DNA of 64,000 bases from Acinetobacter sp. ANC 3813. Lineage in GTDB: Bacteria > Pseudomonadota > Gammaproteobacteria > Pseudomonadales > Moraxellaceae. This document shows positions 9,524-18,471 of the stretch, piece after piece. Position numbers and translations under genes: made by a program. Numbering within the stretch: position 1 is the stretch's first letter; each line of letters opens with the position of its first letter. Where the stretch lies: positions 1-64,000 of the forward strand of contig NZ_NEGK01000013.1 of NCBI RefSeq assembly GCF_002135435.1. Reading direction: 5' to 3'. The notes below the pieces were generated by a model. That model saw nothing but the letters and a program-made list of their open reading frames with translations. It was not told where the DNA came from and did no database searches.

Positions 9524-9547
9524 GAATGTATCCTTGCTTTAAAACAA

Positions 9548-9778
9548 TTAAGGTGTAGTGGTTGAATTCGTATCTTCAGGTGCAGCAGGCTGTTCAACAG
9601 GACGCTGCTCACTTTTTTGCTCAGATTTTGGCTGCGCTTCCGTGTCTGAATACAGCAGATATTTAGCACGTTTGTCATAGTTTGGATCATTTGGCAGCTG
9701 TAAAGCACCAGACTGACCGCAGCCCGTAAGTCCAAAACCTAGGGCGCATAAACTCATGCAGCAAATGATTTGGCGCAT
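9548..9778 (-). CDS. lptM: LptM-like small lipoprotein
   Basis: LptM (formerly YifL) is a small outer-membrane lipoprotein that helps assemble the LptDE lipopolysaccharide translocon. The 76-residue product has a short signal sequence ending in LTGC with the lipidated cysteine, followed by the family hallmark GQSGALQLP and then a Lys/Gln/Pro-rich tail. The neighbourhood directly upstream of lysA-dapF is the classical one. I choose the ATG at 9778 (MRQIICC), which has AGGTGA in front and gives a normal signal; a longer frame would put charged residues before it. The match is to a very short conserved core, so the symbol is probable rather than proven. Confidence 0.8.
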   Translation of the reverse strand: MRQIICCMSLCALGFGLTGCGQSGALQLPNDPNYDKRAKYLLYSDTEAQPKSEQKSEQRPVEQPAAPEDTNSTTTP

Positions 9779-9863
9779 CTGTTCACCTATCCATATTTTC
9801 AAAGAAGTATAGCGCAATCATGTTCATGACCGAAGCGCTAAACGCTAGAGATTAGCTTTAGTC

Positions 9864-9900
9864 ATAAAAAAACGCCAGTCTAAGGCTGGCGTTTTTTTAT
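9864..9900 (-). terminator. Terminator of the cycA-like gene
   Basis: A perfect 15-bp stem (9864-9878 with 9886-9900, core AACGCCAG/CTGGCGTT) with A and T runs on both sides lies just past the permease stop codon. Confidence 0.9.
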
Positions 9901-9910
9901 TTTAATTGGA

Positions 9911-11314
9911 TTATTTATGTTTCGGTTTGAAGAAACCAAAATAACCGATAATCAAAATTACAAACCAGATTGGGCTAACCATCAATGCCTTCATGGTGTC
10001 TGCTTCTAAAGAAAGCACATAAATCATGCCAATAAAGAAGATGATCACCACCCAGCAGGTAAACAAACCGCCAGGAAGTTTAAAGGTCGATTTCGCATGC
10101 AGCTCTGGACGGGTTTTGTAGTAAACGATATAGCTCCAAATAATCATCAGCCATACACAGATAAACAAAATGGTTGATAGCGTCGTTGCCAAAGTGAAAG
10201 CTTCAACGGTATTTGGCACAAAATACTGCAGCGCCGCACCAAGCAGCAAACATACTGCAGAGAAGTACAATGCATTTGCTGGAACTGCGCGTTTGTTCAG
10301 GTGACCAAATACTTTTGGGCCCTGCTCTTCACGAGACAGACCAAACAGCATACGCGATGTAGAGAACACGCCGCTGTTCATTGAAGACATTACAGAAGAC
10401 AGCACCACCAAGTTCATAATGATTGCCGCAGCAGCAATACCCGCTTGGCTGAACAAGTTAACAAATGGCGAAATGGTTGGATCAATTTTATTCCATGGCG
10501 TTACAGACATTACAATGACCAATGCCAATACATAGAAAATAATGATACGGATTGGAATTGAGTTCACCGCCTTCGGCAAGTTTTTCTCAGGATCTTTAGT
10601 TTCCGCAGCAGTCGTACCCACCAGCTCTACACCCACAAAGGCGAAGATCGCAATTTGGAAACCCGCCAAGAAGCCTGTTACCCCTGTCGGGAATAAGCCG
10701 CCATGTGACCAAAGATGCGTAAATGAAGCGATCTCACCTGTTGTTGATGAGAAGCCTGTAAAGATCATCCATAAGCCGACACCAATTAAGACGACAATCG
10801 CAATAATCTTAATTAAGGCAAACCAGAACTCCAGCTCACCGAACAGCTTCACGGTCACCAAGTTCAAGCCCATAATAAAGACAATGGCCGCAATACTGAT
10901 CATCACTCCTTCTTCTGGCGAGAATGGGTTGCCTCCATTAAAGAACTGCAGGTAGTAAATAATCGCGGATAAGTCAGCAATACCAATCGTGATCCAGCAC
11001 AGCCAATAGGTCCATCCGACAAAATAGCCAGCCCATGGACCAATTAAATCAGTTGAAAAATCGATAAATGATTTGTAATGAAGGTTAGACAATAACAATT
11101 CGCCAAGCGCGCGCATGACGAAAAACACCATAAAACCAATAATCATGTAGATCAGCAAAATAGATGGACCAGCCAAGCTGATCGTTTTACCTGACCCCAT
11201 GAATAAACCCGTACCAATTGCACCGCCAATGGCGATTAATTGCAAATGACGGTTAGATAAACTTCGTTGTAGTTCACTATCTTCGGTAGTCGAACTGAGG
11301 TTTTCATTTGACAT
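9911..11314 (-). CDS. cycA: D-serine/D-alanine/glycine permease (CycA type)
   Basis: This 467-residue inner-membrane permease belongs to the amino acid-polyamine-organocation superfamily, AAT family, with about 12 hydrophobic segments. From memory it closely follows the E. coli CycA proton symporter: the N-terminal block LQLIAIGGAIGTGLFMGSGK, the GPWAGYF and ELVGTTAAETKDPEK segments and NSGVFSTSRMLFGL all match. CycA imports D-serine, D-alanine, glycine and D-cycloserine. It is a single-gene unit with its own terminator and a 279-bp upstream gap. A related permease such as a proline or GABA carrier cannot be fully excluded. Confidence 0.85.
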   Translation of the reverse strand: MSNENLSSTTEDSELQRSLSNRHLQLIAIGGAIGTGLFMGSGKTISLAGPSILLIYMIIGFMVFFVMRALGELLLSNLHYKSFIDFSTDLIGPWAGYFVGWTYWLCWITIGIADLSAIIYYLQFFNGGNPFSPEEGVMISIAAIVFIMGLNLVTVKLFGELEFWFALIKIIAIVVLIGVGLWMIFTGFSSTTGEIASFTHLWSHGGLFPTGVTGFLAGFQIAIFAFVGVELVGTTAAETKDPEKNLPKAVNSIPIRIIIFYVLALVIVMSVTPWNKIDPTISPFVNLFSQAGIAAAAIIMNLVVLSSVMSSMNSGVFSTSRMLFGLSREEQGPKVFGHLNKRAVPANALYFSAVCLLLGAALQYFVPNTVEAFTLATTLSTILFICVWLMIIWSYIVYYKTRPELHAKSTFKLPGGLFTCWVVIIFFIGMIYVLSLEADTMKALMVSPIWFVILIIGYFGFFKPKHK

Positions 11315-11593
11315 TGTTATTTTGTCTCTCAGAATTCAGTGTGTAAAAGTAGCCCAAAAAAATAAAAATAAAAAAAGGTTTTTGGGCGATTAGCTGATAT
11401 TTTTGACGTCTAATCACGTTTTAGATGTTTTTTTAAACAATACCACCAGTTTCCTTTTCTAATTTGCTCTGTCCTTGATGAATTAGCAGTTTGCATGCCA
11501 ATTTTAATTCTGGAGAGAAAATGCCCAAAAAATTGTTTTTATAAGCCGCTATTGCTACATTCTCTCCATCTATAATTCTTATACACAAGCTAC

Positions 11594-12985
11594 ATGAGTA
11601 AAGTCAAAACTGTTTACCGATGTGAACAATGCGGGACAGACCATCCTAAATGGGCAGGTCAATGTTCGGACTGCGGAGAATGGAACTCGCTTTCAGAAGT
11701 CAGTATTGCGCCTGCGGCAAGTCACCGTGCGCAGCCAAAAATAGGCGGAGGCTACGCAGGCCAAGCTGCAGCTGTCACCACCTTAAATAAAGTTTCAGTT
11801 TCACGTGAATCTCGTTTAGAAACAGGCATCGGTGAATTTGACCGGGTATTGGGCGGCGGTTTGGTCACAGGCTCAGTGGTGCTGATTGGCGGCGATCCCG
11901 GCATTGGTAAATCCACTATTCTTTTGCAAACAGCAACCCACATGGCGGCGGCTAAGAGTTCTGCTTTATATGTCACAGGTGAAGAATCTTTATCGCAAGT
12001 TGCCCTGCGTGCGCACCGTTTAGATTTGCCGACAGACCAGCTGAAAGTCATGGCTGAAACCTGTGTAGAACGCATTTGCGAGGTTTTGGCGCATGAACGG
12101 CCTGCTGTGGCGATTCTAGACTCCATTCAAACTCTCTATACCGAAACCTTGCAATCTGCACCGGGCGGTGTCTCACAAATCCGTGAATCTGCCGCAATAT
12201 TGACCCGTTTTGCTAAAAATAGCGGCACTGCGCTGTTCATTGTGGGGCATGTGACCAAAGAAGGTTCATTAGCGGGCCCGCGTGTTTTGGAACATATGGT
12301 GGACTGCGTGCTGTATTTTGAGGGGCAGTCCGATTCTCGTTTCCGAATGATCCGCGCAGTCAAAAACCGTTTTGGCGCAGTCAATGAACTGGGCGTATTT
12401 GGCATGACCGATAAAGGTCTGCGCGAAGTCTCCAACCCTTCTGCAATCTTCCTAAGCCGTTATGATGAAGCCATCCCCGGTTCAATTGTCATGATCAGCC
12501 GTGAAGGCACGCGTCCGCTTTTGGTCGAGGTTCAGGCGCTGGTCGATGATTCTCAGGGGCAGCCGCGCCGTGTTGCTCTTGGCTTAGAACAAAACCGCTT
12601 AAATATGCTGCTTGCCGTGATGCACCGTCATGGCGGCGTGCAAACCTCTGGACAAGATGTATATGTCAATATTGTCGGCGGTTTAAAAATTACCGAAACA
12701 GGGTCTGACTTGGCTGTATTGCTGGCCTGCGCATCCAGCATCCGCGGCAAAGCGCTGCCGCAGCAGCTGGCAGTGTTTGGCGAAGTGGGTTTGTCTGGTG
12801 AAATCCGTCCTGTGCCGAATGGTCAGGAACGCTTAAAAGAAGCGATAAAACATGGCTTTAAACATATTATTTTACCGCGCGGCAATGCCCCGCAAAGTCC
12901 AATTCCGGGTGTAAACATTGTATCTGTAGCGCGTTTGCATGAAGCGCTGACCGAAGCGATGAACCTGAGTGAAGAACTGACTTAA
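11594..12985 (+). CDS. radA: DNA repair protein RadA
   Basis: RadA is a RecA-related ATPase and helicase that helps extend and process recombination intermediates. The 463-residue product shows, in order, an N-terminal C4 zinc finger (Cys10, Cys13, Cys24, Cys27), a Walker A motif GGDPGIGKST (99-108), Walker B near AVAILDSIQT (171-180), the RadA-specific KNRFG motif (257-261), and a C-terminal Lon-protease-like domain (about 290-455). It stands alone, facing away from cycA, and ends at a strong hairpin. Confidence 0.96.
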   Translation: MSKVKTVYRCEQCGTDHPKWAGQCSDCGEWNSLSEVSIAPAASHRAQPKIGGGYAGQAAAVTTLNKVSVSRESRLETGIGEFDRVLGGGLVTGSVVLIGGDPGIGKSTILLQTATHMAAAKSSALYVTGEESLSQVALRAHRLDLPTDQLKVMAETCVERICEVLAHERPAVAILDSIQTLYTETLQSAPGGVSQIRESAAILTRFAKNSGTALFIVGHVTKEGSLAGPRVLEHMVDCVLYFEGQSDSRFRMIRAVKNRFGAVNELGVFGMTDKGLREVSNPSAIFLSRYDEAIPGSIVMISREGTRPLLVEVQALVDDSQGQPRRVALGLEQNRLNMLLAVMHRHGGVQTSGQDVYVNIVGGLKITETGSDLAVLLACASSIRGKALPQQLAVFGEVGLSGEIRPVPNGQERLKEAIKHGFKHIILPRGNAPQSPIPGVNIVSVARLHEALTEAMNLSEELT

Positions 12986-13002
12986 TCGCTATTTCATGTC
13001 TT

Positions 13003-13032
13003 AAATCGTTTTTTTAATAAAAAAAACGATTT
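13003..13032 (+). terminator. Terminator after radA
   Basis: AAATCGTTTTTTT pairs with AAAAAAAACGATTT around a very short loop, 18 bases after the radA stop codon. The stem is A+T-rich and followed by TTCTA, so it should be moderately strong. Confidence 0.7.
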
Positions 13033-13103
13033 TTCTATTGAAATTCAGCGCTAAAGACTGCATAAATACAGGGCGATATTTTATTTTTAAATAGGAAAAT
13101 TTA

Positions 13104-14099
13104 ATGGAAGTTCGACAGCGTGGTTTGATTGCAGGCTTTTTAACTGCAGCGTTATTGGTTGCGCCTTTAGCAGCAGAAGCAAAACGTGCGGGTGGCGGTA
13201 AAAGCCACGGTATGAGCCGTCAAGCTGCTCCAGCTCAGTCTTACCAACAGCCGCGTCAAGCTGCTCCAGTTCAACAGCCTGCAACAGCGGGTGCTCCAGC
13301 AAAATCAGGTTCTAATGTTGGCGGTATGGTTGCTGCTGGTGTAGCTGGTGCTGCTATTGGCGCAGTCGCTGCTAATGCAATGGCTGATGACCGCGCAGCT
13401 TCTGAAGCTCAAGCAGCTGAAGAGGAAAAAGGCGGCATTCCAAGCTGGATCTGGATTTTACTTGCTGCAGCCGCTGCCTTCTTTATTTTCCGTAAGTTTG
13501 GCGCAAAAAAAAAACTAACCAATAACCCGTATGCACCGAACAGCGGCGCACCAGGTACAGGTTCTGTGAATAACGGACCTTTTGGTCAGCAAAATGCTGC
13601 GCCGCGTTCAGCATCTGGCGACAATACCAATATTTTTGGTCAGTCTGTTGGCGGGTCTACTGCGTCTCAAGCGCCTGTAAACAACGCGCCTTTTGCTGGC
13701 GGCGTATATACCAATTCTGGCAGCCAATTGCCAGACGGTACTGAGCCTGCTGCATTTTTACGTGTTGCCCGTCAGCGCTTTAACCATATTCAGTCAATGA
13801 ATACTGCAAGCAATATTGCAGAAATTCAACGCTACTTAACACCAGATCTATACCAGTCAATGTATAACGACATTATGGCGAATCAAGATCAGGACGTAGC
13901 TGAGTTTTCTAATTTAAATGCGATGGTTGCTGATTCTTCGACTGAAAATGGTCAATATGTTGTCAGCGTGCGCTTTACTGGTACAGTGAGTGAAGATCTA
14001 AACAGCTTGCCGCAGCCATTTGCTGAAATCTGGCACTTTGTTAAACCTGCGGGTTCTAGCGAAGACTGGAAAGTAGCAGGCATTCAGCAAGAAGGCTAA
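13104..14099 (+). CDS. Tim44-like domain membrane protein
   Basis: The 331-residue product starts with a signal sequence (hydrophobic stretch about residues 8-23, likely cut after AEA at 26), then a Gln/Pro/Ala-rich low-complexity segment (35-70), an Ala/Gly helix (73-92), a transmembrane segment (about 113-130, SWIWILLAAAAAFFIF followed by basic residues), a Gly/Asn-rich linker, and a C-terminal Tim44-like domain (about 214-331). In bacteria this domain occurs in membrane proteins of unknown role; it is named after the mitochondrial import protein. The gene is monocistronic with a strong terminator. Confidence 0.8.
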   Translation: MEVRQRGLIAGFLTAALLVAPLAAEAKRAGGGKSHGMSRQAAPAQSYQQPRQAAPVQQPATAGAPAKSGSNVGGMVAAGVAGAAIGAVAANAMADDRAASEAQAAEEEKGGIPSWIWILLAAAAAFFIFRKFGAKKKLTNNPYAPNSGAPGTGSVNNGPFGQQNAAPRSASGDNTNIFGQSVGGSTASQAPVNNAPFAGGVYTNSGSQLPDGTEPAAFLRVARQRFNHIQSMNTASNIAEIQRYLTPDLYQSMYNDIMANQDQDVAEFSNLNAMVADSSTENGQYVVSVRFTGTVSEDLNSLPQPFAEIWHFVKPAGSSEDWKVAGIQQEG

Positions 14100-14108
14100 C
14101 GCCCAATT

Positions 14109-14145
14109 TAAAAAAAAATAGCAGCTTCGGCTGCTTTTTTTTTTT
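14109..14145 (+). terminator. Terminator of the Tim44-like gene
   Basis: The stem AGCAGC/GCTGCT with a TTCG tetraloop, extended by an A8/T11 run, follows 10 bases after the stop codon. Confidence 0.9.
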
Positions 14146-14170
14146 GCAAGTTTTACCGAGATTCTCAGAG

Positions 14171-15697
14171 TTAATCGATCACTGCATTCATCAGCAGCTT
14201 CATCAATTCACTTTGTGAGGAGCAATGCATTTTCAAATAAATTTGCTTTAAATATGTGCGCACAGTGCTTAAGGTTAAATGACTGACTTCTGCAATCTCA
14301 GCTAAATCCAGCCCCTGAAAAAAATGCATGCAGACCTGTATTTCTCTAGGTGTTAACTGATACAGCTGCTTTAAATATTTTGCCTCCAGACTGCGCTTTT
14401 GGTTCAGCTGCTTAAAAAATACTGCCAGCACTTTCGGCCCCGCGCCAATGCGTTGATGCACTGCGTTTTGATCAATCGCGCTAATATTCAGGGTCAATAT
14501 TTCTTGCTGGTCCTGTCCGTACATCACTAAATTGCGATCCAATCCAGAGTCATCCGCCAGCGCTTCCAAAAGCAGCTTGCTTAACTTATTTTGAAACTCG
14601 CCCTGCGCTTTTAAAACGTGCTTCTGGCTGACATTTAATAAAGATGACTTTTCCAGCAGCTGCGATGCATAGGCATTTTGATAAAAAACTTTCTGGTCAT
14701 GCGTCAGTAAAATTACGCCAGTGCTAAAGCAGTCAAAAATCTTAAACAGCTGTGAGTGGTATTCATTATTTTGGGGTTGATACAGCGTCAGCATGACCAA
14801 AGGGCGTGTGCCAAAAGTCAATTTTTCCTGCGCAGAGACCAGCAGGTTTAAAAACAGATAAGCCACCCTGCCCTGATCATCTATAAGCTGAATGCAGCGC
14901 TCATTGAGAAGCTGATCTGAAATCTGCCTGCGCAGTAAAAATTCGATATGGTAAAAATGCTCTTCCAGCTGCGCATTAAATGGTTCGGCCAGCTGCAGCA
15001 TTTTGGTTTTCTGCTGAATGCTCAGCAAATCTCCTTGCTGAATAATCCGATGCATCGCTTGATTATTGTGCACCATCTGACCAGACAAATTCAGCAGCAT
15101 GATGGGCTGAGGCAATTTATCAATCAAGGTATAACCAGCTATAGACTGCGCTTCGAATTCAAACTGATGGCGCTGTACAGCAACCAGACGCCGCAGATGA
15201 ATATTTAAAGTATCTAAAAAGTGAAGCTCCTCTGCATTTAAAGGCTTGCGTTTTGCAGTCGTGCTTACACTCCAAAATATGCACAGCTTTTCATCGCGTA
15301 TCAGTTCATGCGATGCCACATAGCGCAGCCCAATCGGCAGTAAAATCAGCTGATACAAATCCGAAGACTGCACAAACTCTTCCGTGACATGGGTATGACA
15401 TTGATACCAGCCCTGCCGCTGCGGATTTAAAAATACAGGCCAGCGCGGATCAGCTTCAAGCGGGAAACGCAGATAATTCAGTTCTGCCTGAGCATAAAGC
15501 TCACGCGCCAAATCGCCCATGCCGTGGCTAAAGGATAAAACATTATACGAAAAATCAATGGCCTGAAGATGCACATAGGAGGCATCTAAGATATGCAGCA
15601 AAATTTTGGCAAATTTATCCCATGCCGTGGGGTCAGAAGGTATTTGATAAATGAGATCAATCAAAACATCTTGCTGATTTTGAAATACAGTGCCCAT
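14171..15697 (-). CDS. LuxR-type helix-turn-helix regulator with long N-terminal sensor region
   Basis: The C-terminus (about residues 445-505) is a LuxR/FixJ-type DNA-binding domain with the signature LTPREIQVCMHFFQGLDLAE and LSTVRTYLKQIYLKM. The first 440 residues are soluble and contain two PAS-like stretches (about 185-300, with LPQPIMLLNLSGQMVHNNQAM, and 320-430, with FSTGVILLTHDQKVFYQNAYA), which suggests sensing of a small molecule or redox state. There is no phospho-receiver motif, so it is not an orthodox response regulator. It converges on the Tim44-like gene and is divergent from the PepSY operon, 265 bases away. Its targets cannot be read from the sequence. Confidence 0.82.
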   Translation of the reverse strand: MGTVFQNQQDVLIDLIYQIPSDPTAWDKFAKILLHILDASYVHLQAIDFSYNVLSFSHGMGDLARELYAQAELNYLRFPLEADPRWPVFLNPQRQGWYQCHTHVTEEFVQSSDLYQLILLPIGLRYVASHELIRDEKLCIFWSVSTTAKRKPLNAEELHFLDTLNIHLRRLVAVQRHQFEFEAQSIAGYTLIDKLPQPIMLLNLSGQMVHNNQAMHRIIQQGDLLSIQQKTKMLQLAEPFNAQLEEHFYHIEFLLRRQISDQLLNERCIQLIDDQGRVAYLFLNLLVSAQEKLTFGTRPLVMLTLYQPQNNEYHSQLFKIFDCFSTGVILLTHDQKVFYQNAYASQLLEKSSLLNVSQKHVLKAQGEFQNKLSKLLLEALADDSGLDRNLVMYGQDQQEILTLNISAIDQNAVHQRIGAGPKVLAVFFKQLNQKRSLEAKYLKQLYQLTPREIQVCMHFFQGLDLAEIAEVSHLTLSTVRTYLKQIYLKMHCSSQSELMKLLMNAVID

Positions 15698-15904
15698 TCG
15701 TTTTCTACTTTTTATTCGTAAGGGTGCCTGAAATAAAAATTAACTGTTTGTGAAGATTTTATAAAGAAATAAATCTGTTTTTTTGTCAGCTCAATCTCTG
15801 CGGGTAGGATAAAAGCTTATGCAAAAGAGTTTCAATGGGTGCTAAATCTCAGAAAATACTCATAAATCTGCTTAAATTTTAGTTTTACTGTTTTAAATCT
15901 AAAT

Positions 15905-15923
15905 GTTAATTGTTATCATTTCC
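15905..15923. promoter_or_regulatory. Candidate Fur box before the PepSY operon
   Basis: GTTAATTGTTATCATTTCC matches the 19-base consensus GATAATGATAATCATTATC at 13 of 19 positions and lies 40 bases before the first gene of a PepSY/DUF3649/DUF3325 operon, a set usually tied to iron uptake. Repression by Fur under iron sufficiency is inference from position and match. Confidence 0.5.
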
Positions 15924-15962
15924 AATAATATGTATTAATTTTTTGATTTCACAGTCTGTCTT

Positions 15963-16310
15963 ATGAATAGCCCGCCACTTGATGCTGCAGAAAGCTTAGC
16001 TAAAGCGTTTCCTGCCCAAAAAAGCAAAGCTGGATCATCTCTGCTTAGCTACCGTTTTATGATTTTCTACCGTTTTATACTCGCACTGGTTGGCGGCTAT
16101 ATTTTGGCAAGCTTAAGTGCTGTACTCATTGCGCAATACTTTGCTGACCATCGCTCAAGCGCAGCAATGGCCTCTACCCTGATTGCATTTTGCGTGCAGG
16201 CAGGCGCTTTTATTTGGGTCTTTATGGTCAATAAAACCCTTAAAGCAAGTTTAGGCATCTTTATACCAAGCTTGGTTATTTTCTTTCTAATCAAATTTTT
16301 AGGAAATTAA
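15963..16310 (+). CDS. DUF3649-type small membrane protein (iron-uptake linked)
   Basis: This 115-residue protein has three hydrophobic helices (about residues 36-58, 65-88 and 93-112) after a basic, soluble N-terminus. Size, topology and position, one base before a PepSY-type gene and followed by a DUF3325-type gene, fit the DUF3649 family found next to siderophore receptors and PepSY reductase-like proteins in proteobacteria. The precise role of the family is not established. A Fur-like site lies upstream. Confidence 0.72.
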   Translation: MNSPPLDAAESLAKAFPAQKSKAGSSLLSYRFMIFYRFILALVGGYILASLSAVLIAQYFADHRSSAAMASTLIAFCVQAGAFIWVFMVNKTLKASLGIFIPSLVIFFLIKFLGN

Positions 16311-16311
16311 G

Positions 16312-18045
16312 ATGCGTCCAGATGCCAAAGCGGAAGGACCGCGTCAATCCATGTCATGGCTGCACACTTGGGCCAGCTTAATTTTAGGCTGGCTTTTGTA
16401 CGCGATTTTTGTCACAGGCACACTCAGCTTCTTTCAAAATGAAATCACCGTTTGGATGAAACCTGAGCTGCATCAATCTGTACCGCACGCCGCGCAAACC
16501 CAGCAAACTCAAGTTGCTTTAGATTATTTACAGCAAAATCATCCGCACGCAGCCAGCTGGAATATCCAGCTGCCGAATACGCGTCAAAATACTACGCTGA
16601 TTACGGTCCGTGAAGCAGGTGAAGATCTAAATGCCCGCCGCGGCGGAAAGCGGATTACCATTGACAGTGCAACAGGTGAAGTTTTGGAAGCGCGTGAAAC
16701 CCGCGGCGGCAGTTTCCTCTATAGATTCCATTTTGAACTCTATGGCATGCCGCGCATCTGGGCGCGCTGGATTGTTGGCATTGCAACGCTGCTGATGCTG
16801 GTCGCAATGATCAGCGGTGTGATTACCCATAAAAAAATCTTTAAAGATTTCTTTACTTTCCGCTCAGGCAAAGGCCAGCGTTCATGGCTGGATGCACATA
16901 ATGCAACAGCAGTATTTGCATTGCCTTTCCATATCATGATTACCTTCAGCGGCTTGCTTTTACTGCTGTTCACCATCATGCCTTGGGGTATTGAACGTAT
17001 CTATGAAAACCGCGGCGCCTTTTTACAGGATCAACGCAAAGCCTTAGTCGAAACGCCCGAACAAGCGCAATCGCGCAGTGAAGGCCGTGGTGAAAATACT
17101 CAAGGCCAAAATGCCCGTGGTGAAAACCGGGACAATAATGCTCAAGGCCAAATGGCCCGCGGAGAGCGCGGTGAAAACCGCCGCAAGCAAAAACCTCAGC
17201 CTGCGCCATTGGCTGACTTAACGCCTATGCTGACTTATGCGCAGCTGGAGTGGAAAGACAATCCTGTTGGCAACATTAAAATTACAGCGCCCAATACCAC
17301 CCGCGCCAAAGTTGAACTGCAAGCATTGCATGGCGAAAGCGTTGCCTACCGCAGTGTCTATCAGAGCATGCAGTTTAATGGTGTCAGCGGAGAAAATACG
17401 ACTGATGAATCAGCAAAACTGAGAAGCCCTTCAGTACCCATGGGTATTTATAATGTAGTGACCACACTGCATGAAGCACGCGGTGTAGACATTGCATTGC
17501 GCTGGCTGCTTTTCCTTTCAGGGATTATCGGCACTTTAATGGTGGCGACAGGCCTCATTCTGTGGTGTGTAAAACGCGCGCCTCAGCAGCAGAAACAAGG
17601 CTATAAATCATTTGGCTACCGTACTGCAGAAGTGACCAATATTGCTGCCATTATTGGTTTGCCTATTGCCTGCGCGGGTTATTTCTATGGAAACCGCTTA
17701 ATTTCCGCCAGTGCAGAAAACCGTGCAGATTTGGAAATCCGCGCATTCTTTATGGTCTGGCTCATTACACTAATTTATGCAGCCATCCGCAAGCACCGTC
17801 AGGCATGGCTAGAACTTCTGGCATTTGCAGCCGCTGCTTTCGCTTTGCTTCCAATTGTTAACTTTATGACGGGCGGACAGCCGCTTTGGAATACCATTGC
17901 CAATGGTCAATGGGTCATTGCCTGTTTTGATCTGGCCTTGTGGATCTTAGCGCTGTTATTTGCCTATTCATTCTATAAAGTGAAAAAGCATAAAGGCCTG
18001 CCTGCCAAAAAAGGCAAAGTTGCGGCTCAGGAGATTAAAACATGA
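16312..18045 (+). CDS. PepSY-associated transmembrane protein (putative iron-reductase type)
   Basis: The 577-residue inner-membrane protein begins with a helix (about residues 16-40), a periplasmic PepSY-like domain (45-145, with ITIDSATGEVLEARETRGG), and further helices near 150-175, 195-225, 390-412, 428-455, 465-480, 490-510 and 530-550. Conserved histidines in helical segments (FHFELYG, DAHNATAVFALPFHIM) could ligate haem. Related proteins are proposed to reduce ferric siderophores at the inner membrane. An unusual charged insertion at about 245-297 holds repeated QGQNARGENR-like units. It starts one base after the DUF3649 gene and overlaps the DUF3325 gene by 4 bases (ATGA). The iron link is inference from family and the Fur-like site. 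Confidence 0.82.
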   Translation: MRPDAKAEGPRQSMSWLHTWASLILGWLLYAIFVTGTLSFFQNEITVWMKPELHQSVPHAAQTQQTQVALDYLQQNHPHAASWNIQLPNTRQNTTLITVREAGEDLNARRGGKRITIDSATGEVLEARETRGGSFLYRFHFELYGMPRIWARWIVGIATLLMLVAMISGVITHKKIFKDFFTFRSGKGQRSWLDAHNATAVFALPFHIMITFSGLLLLLFTIMPWGIERIYENRGAFLQDQRKALVETPEQAQSRSEGRGENTQGQNARGENRDNNAQGQMARGERGENRRKQKPQPAPLADLTPMLTYAQLEWKDNPVGNIKITAPNTTRAKVELQALHGESVAYRSVYQSMQFNGVSGENTTDESAKLRSPSVPMGIYNVVTTLHEARGVDIALRWLLFLSGIIGTLMVATGLILWCVKRAPQQQKQGYKSFGYRTAEVTNIAAIIGLPIACAGYFYGNRLISASAENRADLEIRAFFMVWLITLIYAAIRKHRQAWLELLAFAAAAFALLPIVNFMTGGQPLWNTIANGQWVIACFDLALWILALLFAYSFYKVKKHKGLPAKKGKVAAQEIKT

Positions 18046-18380
18046 TGTTCTTTCTTCTGAATTGGGCTTTAACTGCCCTCGGTTTCTTTGCGCTTGCAAG
18101 TTCAATGTCTAAACACCAAAAGCAAATTTACGGTCAAGAACTGACTGCTGGCAAAACAAAGCTAGCAATTCTTGTTGGATGGATACTCTTGCTTTTAAGT
18201 TTGGTAATTTGCCTTGCTTCTGGCCCAATCAGCAATATGATCAGCTATTGGATAGGCGCATTAAGCTTTGCCGCCTTGTTTATTGGCCTTTGCCTGAGCT
18301 ATCTGGACAAAAAATTGGAAGTGATAGCCGTCATCTTAGCCATACTCAGTGTTGCTTTCGCCTTAATTTATTTCCTATAA
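18042..18380 (+). CDS. DUF3325-type small membrane protein
   Basis: This 112-residue, four-helix protein (helices at about residues 2-22, 40-60, 66-85 and 92-111) overlaps the PepSY gene through ATGA, which implies translational coupling. Small DUF3325 proteins regularly end such iron-related operons. A terminator with a TTCG loop follows 18 bases later, closing a three-gene operon. Confidence 0.75.
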   Translation: MMFFLLNWALTALGFFALASSMSKHQKQIYGQELTAGKTKLAILVGWILLLLSLVICLASGPISNMISYWIGALSFAALFIGLCLSYLDKKLEVIAVILAILSVAFALIYFL

Positions 18381-18398
18381 ATATTCTGCTGCAGCCCA

Positions 18399-18424
18399 AA
18401 GCCAATCTTCGGATTGGCTTTTTT
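18399..18424 (+). terminator. Terminator of the PepSY operon
   Basis: A 9-bp stem, AAGCCAATC/GATTGGCTT, with a TTCG tetraloop is followed by TTTT. Confidence 0.9.
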
Positions 18425-18471
18425 GATGGCAAAGCATTAGGCTATGCCAAATCTGCACTTTTGGAACTCCT

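Noticed and set aside
10542..10955. 137-codon plus-strand frame inside cycA
   Set aside because: It is an antisense shadow of a clear membrane permease gene and has no protein character of its own.
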